NCBI GenBank assembly: GCA_009103225.1
Contig: RHPI01001559.1
Span: forward strand, 85,744 to 149,743
Direction: 5' to 3'
Source: Chlorokybus atmophyticus
Lineage: Eukaryota > Streptophyta > Chlorokybophyceae > Chlorokybales > Chlorokybaceae
DNA: 64,000 nucleotides
Shown here piece after piece: positions 25,735-36,644 of the stretch. Position 1 is the stretch's first letter. Each line of letters begins with the position of its first letter. The notes beneath the pieces are model-generated. The model was not told the origin of the DNA. It made no database searches and worked only from the letters and a program-made list of their open reading frames with translations. Made by a program: the position numbers and the translations under genes.

Positions 25735-26259
25735 ATGCTGTCATTTAACCTGAATTTCCGGTTACCCAACGTGGAGCGCCGCAGTTTCAAGCACAACATT
25801 ACCGAAAGAGTGCGTGCCTTGGCCCATCAGGTGCACCGCGTTTTTGATCAAGGCCTTGCCCCGACTGCTTGGCAACAATGGCTAGACTCATCAGCAACAT
25901 TGGAGAGACATGACCGCGTCACTTATCATGTCCTCGACAGCTTGTGCATGCGGTCAGACAGCGCGTACGAACAACCCAACCGCCTAGCCATTCTGGCCAC
26001 TAGGTGGTTGGTCGCCATGACCATGCAGTATGTTAGACATCATCCGGAACCACTGCCCCCCGCGCGATTAGTATATGATTTCACTTTGTCTGACCTCGAT
26101 TCTTACATCAAGAATGAGTTTCAAGACCATGCCAGTGTGATGTCCTTGGAGTTGAGATACATGGAATTCAGGATGCTCCCCTTTGCCCCCGCAGCCATCC
26201 GCACACTTGAAGTGCCCACACCGGCAGGTGCCCTTGCCTTTCAAGCTCTATGGTGACGC
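25735..26259 (+). CDS. Unknown open frame inside the left retroelement half
   Basis: An uninterrupted frame of about 173 codons with balanced composition (many Arg, Leu, His, Trp), which looks like real protein rather than random sequence. I do not recognise the family and see no metal or membrane motif. It lies between the gag knuckle and the protease, so it may be element cargo, an extended gag, or part of another nested insertion. The 5' end is arbitrary; preceding sequence is also coding-like but broken. Confidence 0.35.
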
Positions 26260-26930
26260 ACCTATTACTCTGCAAAAGCTGCAGCTGTACACCCAGCACA
26301 CTGCACCACTGCAACGGGCGCGTGATGCTATTCATAGTAACAAAGTACGCAACTTGGGTAAAATAATACGTAGCAATACGCGTACAACAAGCACTTGTTA
26401 ATAAAACGTCGAAAGTACGTGATTTTGTACGGTATTGGGCTCCAATATGTCAGTTTCCGTAATTAACCATGGATAGAGCAGCAAACGGCCTTCAGTAACG
26501 TGCCGCGCGCGCGACCCGTTGCGCGGCGGGTAGTTTGTGGAAGCGCCGTGCGACCACCTCACATATCGGCATTGCAAGTATGAAGCATTTAAAAACCTGT
26601 TATGAGATTACGTAATAGTATGTTATGTAAAAGCATTACCGTTAGAAATGACTTTGATCACATCATATGATTAGTGAATCGAACACTGTATGTTTATGCA
26701 TTGTGATGTACAATGAGTTGCCCATCACTTGTTAGCACACATATCGCATCATAAACATTGCTAATATTTATCAGCATTACACATGAACAAGATATGAAGT
26801 GTTGGTCGGCATATTCTGAAAAAAGTACAAAAAGATACGCGTATTTTGCATATCACGTATCAATACGTGTATTACGTATTTTGAAACTATGCTATTACTA
26901 ATTAGAAATGCCACACCTCGTGGACCCTCA
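26260..26930. other. AT-rich block splitting coding-like sequence
   Basis: Composition switches sharply to AT-rich, with repeated TACGTATT/AATACGTA words (for example 26360-26420 and 26840-26885). Coding-like sequence resumes at about 26930. This may be a small insertion or a remnant of a terminal repeat; its ends are not defined. Confidence 0.4.
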
Positions 26931-28420
26931 TTTACATGAGCGAATGCACTTGGTGCGCACTGTACTGCAACTCACCCGCATCAGCCAGCTGCAGGGGGGC
27001 ATGCTCAGAGTGCATCACACTATGGACATGCCTCCAGAGCGCTTCACCGGGGAAACCCAATAAATACAGTGTATGGACGAAAACACGACCTCCACGTCAA
27101 GTTCACCCCGCCTACCATACAATGAACGCCAACCTCACCGCATGCCCACGAACCTGGTTGAAACGGCGCGCACTGCCAGGGTGGCATGCGCTTTTGGAAC
27201 ATGCAAAAAGGTAGATTTCAGAAACCCGCCACGTTTTAAAAGGAAGACTTGCATGAGGCACTTGTGATAGCCAACAATGCAGCCTTGCTCCAGTGCATGC
27301 AAGAAATTACAATCCTCATAAAGCACATATGCCAGAGTGTGCACTGCAGTGCACCCCAATCCGTTAACAACATCCGTTCATGGATGTTTTGGCAAGACGA
27401 GCACATCCGACGTAAATTGTACCTGTTGCGCACTCGTCAGCTACTGCTTGGCACATACGTCGAGCGCACCTTGCCTAAAATTACTCGGATGAGGCTGCTG
27501 CATAACACCCTCCGCGTCCGCGCTGGGGGGGGGGGGGNNNNNNNNNNNNNNNNNNNNNNNNNNNNNNNNNNNNNNNNNNNNNNNNNNNNNNNNNNNNNNN
27601 NNNNNNNNNNNNNNNNNNNNNNNNNNNNNNNNNNNNNNNNNNNNNNNNNNNNNNNNNNNNNNNNNNNNNNNNNNNNNNNNNNNNNNNNNNNNNNNNNNNN
27701 NNNNNNNNNNNNNNNNNNNNNNNNNNNNNNNNNNNNNNNNNNNNNNNNNNNNNNNNNNNNNNNNNNNNNNNNNNNNNNNNNNNNNNNNNNNNNNNNNNNN
27801 NNNNNNNNNNNNNNNNNNNNNNNNNNNNNNNGGGGGGGGGGGGGGGGGGGATGGAGATGCGGTTGCTCCGCATAGAACGCGTCATGTCATTAGATTTATT
27901 ATATGATCCTCAGCCTCGCCCATACCGCAGCACCCTCTTGCGTACAGTGTTGAATAACCTTACCCCTCTCTCGCAAGAAGTTGGCTTTTGGGGGGATGCC
28001 TGCCCCAAGGCATGGCCCAGCTGCGTCAGCAAATCATCCGTCATGAAAACCCATGGATTGACCTCGTGGCTCTTTGGCGCGACAATCCTTAGGGGGAACT
28101 TCTGCGCCTCATCATCTGGCTCACCAAGGAGGATTACTTTATGGACAACACTCTCAACCCCGACCTCTTTGTCAGCCCGGTCGTTTGGTTAAAGGACTTC
28201 GTCAGCATGCGCTCTCGCTTTCTCAGTTGGGTAGTTGATTATTCGATGCAGCTTCCTCCTTGCATGCACGAGAGCCGCCGCACAGGGGCCACTACCGACA
28301 TGCTAGCAAATCACTTCGATCTTCCGCATTGGGAAGATAATAGCAATGCTGAGTTGCTCGAACGCACTGCCATCAAAAAGACGACTCCAAAGCGCGCGAG
28401 CTACGCCAGCAAGTAGTGCG
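26930..28420 (+). pseudogene. Broken open frames of unknown retroelement protein
   Basis: Segments at 26936-27530 and 27851-28416 read as plausible protein in shifting frames, for example an IRSWMFWQDEHIRRKLYLLR stretch near 27380 and an FVSMRSRFLSWVVDYSMQL stretch near 28197. They are interrupted by frameshifts and by the assembly gap. No family is recognised; context says retroelement-associated. Confidence 0.35.
27538..27831. other. Assembly gap (294 N) flanked by G homopolymers
   Basis: Unknown bases flanked by 13 G on the left (27525-27537) and 19 G on the right (27832-27850). Sequencing probably failed at a long poly-G tract. Any open frame crossing it is artificial. Confidence 0.99.
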
Positions 28421-28647
28421 TCAGCTAAGAGAGGGCACCGGTGCCTCTAAATCAGTGCTTCAAACCCACCCGGTCTCCATTCAAAGCCGAGCGTAAGTTG
28501 GTGGCAACTTACGTAAGCTTGTTACCCACTCTTCATGTGGCTTCCTACGGGAATTGACAAGGCCACCATTGAGAGCAAGCCATCACCGCCAAAGCCTTGC
28601 GCTTGGCCATGCAGGCATCCGCCACTTATGTGCCCCACCAGCTGATC

Positions 28648-28701
28648 CAGGTGAGCCAGGCATGTCACCTGCACCCGCAGGTGACTTGCTTGGCTCACCT
28701 G
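28648..28701. repeat. 25-bp hairpin, two mismatches, 4-nt loop
   Basis: Arms 28648-28672 and 28677-28701 pair around ACCC with two mismatches. Inside the left retroelement half, upstream of the protease. Confidence 0.92.
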
Positions 28702-29063
28702 CGGATTCGCCGGCTGATCCACCCTCTTTCACTCCCTCTACCAGCGGCTTTAACATCCCTTCACCCTCATTCTCAATAGTAGTGGAGGGTGAAGAGCCGG
28801 AAGAGGAAGACGCAACCGAGGAAGAGAGCAAGAAGGACGCCTCCTCACCCGAAGAAGGAGGTGAACCATGGGCTGCACTCGTCGTGCTCATTAAGCATCA
28901 GCCGCCAGCACGGCTTTGCACATCATTTTCATCCCGTCAGTATTGAACCTTTGCGAGCCACCTCACACCTTGGTTTTGGCTCCGCTTCCGCCCAAATATC
29001 AGCACGGTCAACAACCTTCTGGGCCATGTCACTTTTGCACACCACCGCTGGTCCCCTCGCCAC

Positions 29064-29540
29064 GTGTTGTGTGACACCGGCGCCCATCCAATCATCGTAA
29101 GTAGACGAGCTGCAGAACGCCTCGGCATTGGTCTCAATGAACTGGATGAATCTTTTGACGAGATTCGCACCGCCCAAGGCGGTCTTAAGACCACTAGGGG
29201 AGAGACACGCCAGCGCATACCGTTGCGCTTCACTGGTTACAAGCTAGAAGAGACCACCGTTCTGAGTGTCTTTTGCCTCATCTCTGACTCACAGATATTC
29301 GACATACTCATTGGCATGGAGGCCTTGTTTCCTATCAGCGCGGCAATCGACACATGGACAGAGCACGCACTCTCGCGACTACGCTGGCATCAGAGCAATT
29401 GTCGTGCCTTCACTCCTCGTTGTTTAAACTCGTCGTACAACCTCCTTGCCATGCATGTCAGCATGCTATTGTACACCATGAGACACTGTTGTGCTGTCTC
29501 AAATCACCACTCATCTCACGAGGTAGACACATACACATGA
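29064..29540 (+). pseudogene. Retropepsin (aspartic protease) of the left element half
   Basis: Aspartic protease that would cleave the Gag-Pol polyprotein. Shows LCDTGAHPIIVS (catalytic DTG), a flap-like Gly region and the FDILIGMEALFP block. It ends in a W.EHALSRLRW stretch that parallels the end of the minus-strand element's protease (WIEQGFFRPRW). After about 29395 the frame loses similarity, close to where the minus-strand element's 3' end must lie. Upstream frames are broken, so it is scored as a pseudogene fragment. Confidence 0.8.
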
Positions 29541-30950
29541 AAGATGCGTGTCACCACCCCCTGCAGCTGAGCGCCAACGTCCTCGTGCGCCTGCAGGCTA
29601 CTCGTATATGCCGGACAATACCATGCCCCATCAGGAATCTCATCCAGTGGCGGGTGGAGGCACTCCATATGCCAACCGGCAACACACCTGTCGCACAGCA
29701 GCATGGTGTCCCAGCTGTCTGCTCGACTACACCGCTCACAACGGTGATCCACACCTGGAATTGCCGTCGACGGATCCACGTGGTCATCCACGTTGGGCAA
29801 ATGACAAGGAGCGCAGCTCTTCATGTGCTCCTTGGTAGTGCGGGCATCAGCTCCCTCCAGCAACAACACTCCGTTGCTGAGGACCTTCTTTACACGCTGA
29901 ATAGTACGACTCGCACTCGTGACCAATGTGTCCTTGGTCTTCCTCTGCAGATAGATGAAGTCTCCAGGCTGAAACTCCTGTAGTCTTGGCTTGTGTAAGC
30001 CACTCCTCACCCTGGCATAGCGCAGCGTGTCGCGGTGTTGTGCCACTTGCAGGTTGCCAAGTGCCATTAGCATTACACGCCGAAATAGCTCTGCACGCTT
30101 TGCTATCTCTCTCTCCCACACATTGGGATCCTCCAAGTCAAGCTCCTGCTCAACCTGCCGCCTGATTGATGTTGGCAGTATGGGCTCTCTCCCATACAAC
30201 AAGAAGTAGGGGCTGTATGAGCTCAGCGCAGCTTGTCGCGTCATGCGGTAGCCCATCACCAGCCACGGCAACGCCAAGTCCCAGTCTCTCTTGTTGTGAG
30301 TGAGACAGTACTTGTGAAGCCCCTTCTTCACCACCTGTACCATTTTCTCCGCAAGCCCATCAGCTTGGGGATGATCCCGGGAAGTCCTGCGATGATCAAT
30401 GAAGACTTGCGCCAACAAGTCATTGAACTGGCCACGAAACTCAATGCCTTGGTCAGTGAGAACCTCGGCACAGGCTCCGAATCTGCTCAGCGCTTGGTCA
30501 AGGAAAGTCTCAGCAACTAGCTTGCTCTCCTTCGACGGCAACGCCACCTACTCGACCCATTTTGAGAAGTGCTCAATCATCACGAGCACGTAGCGGTTGC
30601 CTCTTTTGCTGACTGGTAGGTCTCCGGCCAGAGCTCCATCGATAGAATAGTCCCTGTATTGGCGGAGGGTGCAGCTGTGGGTGCTTGGCATTGAAGCTCG
30701 CCTTCACCCTGTCGCACTCCACACAACTCGCGACCACTCCCGCCACGGTAGTCTGCATGCCAGCCCACCAATATGCTGATTGCACAAGCCCAAGTGTCCT
30801 CTTGACACCAAAGTGGCCCATCTTCTCATGAAGCAGCTCCACAAGCGGCTTCCTCTCATGTGGTTGAGGCACAATCCTTACACCTCCATCAGGCATCAAG
30901 CGCACAAGGTGGTCTCTTTCCCACCGAAAATTTGCGCACGTTGCCACACA
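29519..30950 (-). pseudogene. Integrase with C-terminal PHD finger
   Basis: Inserts element cDNA into the genome. The N-terminal zinc-binding part is visible in one frame (HEKMGHFGVKRT...CVECDRVKA, 30573-30947). The core continues in another frame with VLTDQGIEF (second catalytic Asp) and HPQADGLAEKM (catalytic Glu). A GDF.YLQRK beta-barrel and, at 29609-29740, a PHD finger follow. The PHD finger begins CERC, continues CDRCVAGWHMEC and closes WYC, i.e. the Cys4-His-Cys3 pattern. Chromodomain-bearing Ty3 elements use a C-terminal chromatin reader to steer insertion; a PHD here may play that part. A frameshift near 30660 and TAG at 30548-30550 interrupt it. Confidence 0.88.
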
Positions 30951-32872
30951 CGATCACGTGTCGCCGTGCTGCACCCAGCTTGAAACAGCCCGGTCTTTAG
31001 GTAAGCAAGCACTTGCTCATCACCCCATACATCCTTTGAAGCCTCGGCTTCCTCCCCATCAACGTTGTCGACCGTCGGGGCTGGTGCAGATGCCAAAGCC
31101 ATCATAACACCATCACCATGGCGCTCATCTGCTGCGTTTTGGCGCGTGGTTGCGCACACGCCCGCGGAACCCGCCAACACAAGCAATGACGCCATACGGA
31201 AGGCCAAAAACCCAGCCACGGGCATGGCATATTCATGCCGTGCCTCACTCTCGTCCACAGACGATGGGTTTGGGTTCCTACTCAGCCCATCCGCGTCCAT
31301 GTTGTCAACACCAGCTCGTTGTTCAATGCTGAACTCATACTCTTGCAGTATGAGCGCCCATCTGGCATGCTTCCCTGTGAGCTTATCGTTGCACATCAAC
31401 CACTTCAAAGGCTGATGGTTGGTGATCAGCGTGAAGGGACGGCCATACAAGAACAGTCTGAAGTGAACAATGGCCCACACCGCCGCCAAACACTCCCCCT
31501 CATAGGAACTGTAGTTGGCCTCAGCGTTGTTGCTTCGGCTGCCATACGCCACCAAATACTCCTTGCCATTGTCATCCTTCTGACACAACACGGCCCATAT
31601 GCCCAGGCGGCTCCAGTCTGTGTGTAGGATGAAAGGACGGTTGTAGTCTGCCCGTCTCAGCACTGGCGCAGTACACAGCTTCTCCTTAAGAAGCTCAAAG
31701 GCGCGTTGACACTCTTCCGACCAGCACCACGCCTTCTCCTTCCTCAACAACTCATTCAAGGGCTTTGCAATCTTGCTGTACCCCTCCACGAATCGCCGAT
31801 AGTAGTTCGCCGAGCTGAGAAATGTGCGTAGTCGATTGATGTCCGTCGGCGCAGGCACTTGCAGTAAGGAATCCACCTTTGCTTGCTGCACGCAGACGTC
31901 GTATTGCACTATCTCATGCCCCAGGTACGGGATGCAATCAGCCCCGAACAAGCACTTTTTCGGGTGGCACCTCATGCCGGCCTCGCGCACGCGCTCGAAC
32001 ACGCGCTCCAAGTGCACAAGATGCTCCCCCATTGTGTGGCTAAACACCAAGATGTCATCGATGTAACATCTTGCAAAGGGTAGCCCACGAAGCACGCGAT
32101 CCATCACGCGCTGAAACTTCACTGGTGCGTTCTTCAAGCCGAACGGCATGACCTTCCATTGGTAGAGCTGATCTACTCCCCAAAATGCTGTCTTGCCACG
32201 GTCCTCAGGCTTGATGGTGATCTGGTTGAAGCCTTGCCTCAAGTCCACAATTGAGAACACCTTTGAATTGCCGATGTCATCGAGGATTGCCTCCGGGATA
32301 GGCATGGGGTAGCGATCAGCCTTGGTCTTCTCATTCAATGGCCGATAGTCACCACACATCCTCCTTGAGGTCCAGTTTCCCTGCGCATCCTTCTTCAATG
32401 GCAGCACTGTCGCAACCGCTAAGTATGAAGTCGACTGTGCAATCAGTCCGGCCTTTCACAAGTCAGCACACTTGTCCAACACGAACTCCTTCTCCACCTT
32501 ACTCAGCCGATATTGCCGACGAAAGATGGGCTCAGGAGAGGTCAACTCAATGTCCATCGTGTAGAAGTTGCAGACTCCCAACTGCTTGATAGAGTAGGCG
32601 AAGCAGTTGCGCTTGCGCGCCAATAATGCTTCAAGCCGCTCACGGTGCTCTGGTGTCACACACTCGCCCATACACCACTCCATGATCTGGTTGGTAGCCT
32701 TCTCAAGCTTCAAGGCACCATCTATAGCCGCTTTCTTGCCACTTGCAGCTGTCACAGGCGAAAAAGACACCCCTTTACTCTCACCATCATGTACACCATG
32801 CTCCCACCCCCTCGATCGAGGCGCAGGCGCCTGACGTGCTTGCTGTCGCACGGGCATGAAGCCTAATGCCAA
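30950..32872 (-). pseudogene. Reverse transcriptase and RNase H of the minus-strand element
   Basis: Ty3-type polymerase. Upstream connection residues (32459-32872) end at an in-frame TGA (32456-32458). They are followed in the same frame by fingers/palm with RRMCGDYRPLN, FSIVDLRQGF, MPFGLKNAP and the catalytic CYIDDIL, then LGHEIV and the thumb. RNase H follows with HTDWS, YEGE and MDADGLSR acidic sites. The third expected acidic position reads ITNHQ, where the plus-strand copy has VADHQ, a possible Asp-to-Asn loss. The TGA and an earlier in-frame TAG (32873-32875) separate it from the methyltransferase. Confidence 0.9.
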
Positions 32873-32875
32873 CTA

Positions 32876-33841
32876 TTGTGCTGCCAAGCAGACAACCATC
32901 AGCCACACCATGCTGTTCTGGTCCATGGCTTGCCCTAGCAGCACTCGGCGTCGTTGTTCACTTAGTCCTGGCGCCGCCGTCGCACCGGACAAGAACCCCA
33001 TCGCTCGCTCGCGCTCATCAGTTGTTGGCTCTTCCAACCTGCTGTGTCGTGAGTCCCACACCAGCCCTGGCCCTCCGTTGCGGAATGCATAAGAGCCTGG
33101 GTAGGTCACTAGCGTCGGCAACGCTGCCATGTCGTGCCCGACCTGGTTCACCACCTCTTGAGGCGGCCGATCAGCCTTGCTGACCTGTTGTGCTGTGTGC
33201 CCATGCTCCAGCACCTGGTTGACTGTCAAACCTTGCGGTCTTTTATACTCTTGCTGCACCGTGCGAAGTAACTTGATAGGCGCGAGGTTTGTCCACTTCA
33301 CACGCAGCCGATGCGCAAACCATGCCGTGCCGCATCCATGACCAGCTCATGGCCTAGAACATGTCTCACCAGCTAATAGTCCTCTTTCACGCGCTTGCGC
33401 TTATCGTCTTCAGCCGGCACATTCTCCATGATGTACGCCATGGGCTGCTCTTGTCTTTGCTGAATCATGTTGATAACACGCACCAACTCCCAAAACAATG
33501 ATGAGCGCGCATCCATCAATCCCTTCCCATGACCAGCCCGTAAATGCCCTTGGCATTCCCACCCCGCTACTAGCAAATCAACCGTGCCGATTGCCGCGAG
33601 ATAATGTGGCCCCCTCCAAGCAAATGTTTTGAGGCCATGCATTTTGGAAGCCCTTCACCGCACTCTCACATAGCAGGTCCGGGTACTTCGTCAACAAAAC
33701 CCTCACATGATGTTGAGCACCTTGTTGTGCCGTTGGCGAAGGGTCCACATAGACGTAACGCCGCACCTTGATGCCGGCGTTGAACGCAGCCGCAAGCCCA
33801 CTTGCAATGCCACCGAACAGCTCTACCATCACAACACCGTC
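32876..33841 (-). pseudogene. Cytosine-5 DNA methyltransferase domain inside pol
   Basis: Transfers methyl from SAM to cytosine C5 in DNA. Motifs appear in canonical order. Motif I is VELFGGIASGL (near 33823). Motif II is the YVYVDPS acidic strand. Motif IV is GWECQGH, with the catalytic Cys codon at 33553-33555, followed by the GL.DARSSLFWEL.R.I helix typical of this class. Motif VI is MENV (33418-33426). Motif VIII is an MDAARHG block (near 33325). The C-terminal motif IX-X block is ERERAMGF...RR.LLGQAMDQNS. Usual enzymes have PCQ in motif IV; here Glu replaces Pro. Two frameshifts (about 33640 and 33300) and a stop near 33370 break it. The target-recognition region is short. A DNMT with captured regulatory parts is not implied, since only the catalytic fold is seen. 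Confidence 0.82.
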
Positions 33842-36644
33842 CTCGGGGACCTTCCACTCAAAGGTGTTGTAGTTGATGGGCGGATGTACAGCTCGCACAC
33901 CCTTGGGCAGCAACGGAGGCGCCAATGGCATCACATCTCGTGTCCACGCATGGCCAACCTTCTCATAAGCTTGTTGATGCCGCTGAGCACGGTGTTGTGC
34001 AGCTATCTCCAGCTCTTGTTGCTGAGCTTGAGCCGCTTGTAGCAGCTCCAGAGGTCTCTCCTCTTCCATGTGGTTGAAGACAACGTCTCCCTTCTCCACA
34101 TGGTCATGGTACAAGTCGACGCTGTCACCAAGCCACCCCATAGCTGGTCGCCAACTCGAGCACGCCCACAATGCAGATGCTGAGGTTGGAGCCCTCTCGA
34201 CAGCCCCTTGCGTGATGCTTAACGGAAAGTAGGCCTTCTCTCCCCCTCCCGTGCGCCAACGCGGCCGAAAGAACCCTTGCTCGATCCAATTATCAACGCC
34301 GTCACCGCTGGGGAACAAGAACTCTTGTCCGAGCAGCACATCATACCCTCTTGCATCCGTGATGAGGCATCGAACCTTGAATGATGTGGTAGCACCTCCC
34401 ATTGCAGTCACACGGATCTCCACCGGCTGCACGGTGATGCCACGCACCGTCTCAACGGTCCCCGCCGAGGTCTTAATCATGAACGGGCATGTCTCCCACT
34501 CCTTGGAGGTAAGTCCTAGGCCTGCCACAGCTCTGGAACCTAAGATGACAGGTTGTGCGCCTGTATCTACCAAGACAACATCTGGTACAAAGCCGTCCAG
34601 GCTGACGTGACCACTCCGGTTGTCTACCATAGCCACATTGGGCGAAATCCTCTCTCTCAAGGCCGGCCGAGTGGCGGGAAGCTGTGCCAACATCCCTCCT
34701 GCACGCCCCATACCTTCCTCCAGCTTGTCTCCAAGCTGAGTGAGAGAACTTGACTCTGACGCGTGCCCTCCCGACGCCGCCAGCATTGCCCGCGCAGCCA
34801 TACGGCCTACTTGCGCCATCATATCTCCTTGAGACTTGCTTATCTGGTCATGAGACTTTGTGGAGGCACTCTTCATGGTGTCTAGAGCGCTTTGCAACAG
34901 CCCTACCACCTGCTCCTTGGTGACTCCAAGGTCCTCCAAGCGAAGAAGAGGCTGCCCGACCAGCACCGCCGCGACACCCTCCAACGGCGCCGTCAACTCC
35001 GAGTTTCCCTCATGGACTTGGGTTGGGGGCTGTTGGTAAAGCATCTTAGACTCCTGTAGAAGTTTTACACAAACTTGGAGCAGCTCCTCCACTCTCTTGT
35101 GCTCACCACCGCTACCGACGCCGACCTCACGGCGCGCCGTTGCCGTAGCAGTCGGCTGCACCTTCGCACCTTCCGGACGCGAACTCTCTTGCTCCAACGG
35201 GGTTGTTGGCAGCAACTCAAATGACTTTGGCATGCGGGCAGGTGGTTCACGCATCCTATCATGATCCACACCCTCCTCGTGGACGAGTGCGGCCTCCTCC
35301 TCGACCATCCTAGTCAGGGGAGCTGGTGCAGCCCCGCCGCGCGCCGACGCTCTCGTTGTAGCCGCCGCTGACACCTCCGTGCCTCCGTGGAGCGCACCAA
35401 ACGCAAGGTAGCTTCCGGAGCTGCTAGGCACATCCCTCCCTCCGCTCTCGGGCCACTTCCCTCGCTCGAGCATGCTCTTCAACGATGCATACTCAGATTG
35501 CATAGCCGCTAGGGCTCTTGTCACCTCTAACATTGAAGGCTCTTCCTTCACACCCGAGTGAGCACCGGTTGCACCTCCTCGTGCTTGTGGACGCAGCTCT
35601 GGGTGCTTACTCCAACACTTGGCCTCGACGTGCCCTCCCTTCTTGCAATGAGAACACACGTCCTTCTTGCCACCCTTCCCACAATTCTTTGCGATGTGAC
35701 CTTGCTCGCTGCACGACCAGCATTTAGTACCCGACACACCTTCCACACTCGCGTTGTTGGCGTGCTTGAGCTGCCCGGACGTGCCACCAGCTGCCTTGCT
35801 CGCTGCCACGGGCTTGGAAGAGCTCATCTCCTCCGACGCTTCAAGCAACTTCAACCCACGACGCTGCCGGTCGATGTTCTTGAGGTACTCATGCTGAATC
35901 TCGGCCGTCTCGGCCACCTTGAACACATCCGCAAGCGTGTACGTACCAAACTCTGACTGAGTGGTCAACATGGTCTCCACCTTCAGCCTCAAGTCCCCCT
36001 CAAGTTGTTGAAGGTACACCACCGCCGCGGTCTGATCCGTCATCACCTTGTAGTCCGTGTCCGTCAAGAGCATACGCTTGTACATCATCCTCGTCATCTC
36101 ACCGATGTGGTGCTTGATGTAGCTCAGCTCGCGAACCTTGGCAGGGGTTGATTGTGGGTAAGTCTTCCTCAGAAGCGCCTTGAACTCAGTCACGGGCTGC
36201 TCCTTCTTCCACTCCGCCTCAAACTCAGCCGGTGCACCCACGCGCAACGCCCTCTCTCGCATCTCCAGCTGCTCCTGGAATTCTCTCCACGTGCTCAAGG
36301 CTTCATCCTTAAGGTATAGAGGCAGCATCTTGAAGGCCTTGTGCTCGTCCCACCCCGACTTGTCGCGGTACTCCCATTTGACCATCTCGAAGACGAAGCG
36401 GTCGATGAAGTCGCGTAGGTCTGCCGTGCCGGGCCTCCCACGATGTGCTATCCATGGCTGAAGCTGAGTCAAACATCACCCCACCCTCGTCTTCGAAGTC
36501 GGACTCCTCGTCACTCGAAAACTTCACCTCTTTAGCGACGCCCTCCACCACCGGAGTGATCGCTCTTCTCGGCGCTTTTCTCTTCGAAGCCGCCTTCGTG
36601 GGTCTCTCGTGCCAGTCCTCACCAGACCGTAGGGGCATGAACAC
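33842..36644 (-). pseudogene. Gag and protease region of the methyltransferase-bearing element
   Basis: A 111-codon frame (36309-36644) with an acidic, disordered N-terminus overlaps a 964-codon frame (33578-36472) in another phase; one frameshift probably separates them. In the long frame, residues 15-200 are a Ty3-type capsid. Residues 251-264 and 273-286 are CX2CX4HX4C zinc knuckles (CWSCSEQGHIAKNC and CSHCKKGGHVEAKC). A long linker follows, then a retropepsin with DTGA at 636-639 and the YDVLLGQEFLFP block. About 140 linker residues then lead into the methyltransferase. The large frame is intact over this span. Confidence 0.85.

Larger units (their letters stand above)
22960..29515 (+). 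mobile_element. Decayed Ty3/gypsy element, left half (gag to protease)
   Basis: Plus-strand coding remnants of a retroelement: gag-like sequence with zinc knuckle (23.2-24.3 kb) and a retropepsin (29.06-29.4 kb). Between them are about 4.7 kb of broken open frames and an assembly gap. No long terminal repeat could be recognised. The protease matches the minus-strand element's protease in layout. The next expected domain (methyltransferase) resumes on the plus strand at about 38.1 kb, so this is probably the 5' part of the same copy as 37857-42527, interrupted by the minus-strand element. Confidence 0.65.
29516..36644 (-). mobile_element. Ty3/gypsy retroelement with C5 DNA methyltransferase and PHD finger
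   Basis: The order of domains on the minus strand is gag, two zinc knuckles, protease, cytosine-5 methyltransferase, reverse transcriptase, RNase H, integrase and PHD finger. It is well preserved but carries frameshifts near 36470, 33640, 33300-33375, 30950 and 30660. In-frame stops occur at 32873-32875, 32456-32458 and 30548-30550 and near 33370, so the present copy is unlikely to be autonomous. Long terminal repeats were not identified. A 15-bp direct repeat occurs just outside gag (36697-36711) and within the last codons of the integrase frame (29538-29552). Confidence 0.9.

Noticed and set aside
27249-27885. Open frames running through the N gap
   Set aside because: Translation of unknown bases; not real.
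30896-33375. Alternative genetic code or stop recoding
   Set aside because: All three stop codons end convincing host genes (for example TGA for the epimerase and TAA for OSCA), and the retroelement stops coexist with frameshifts.
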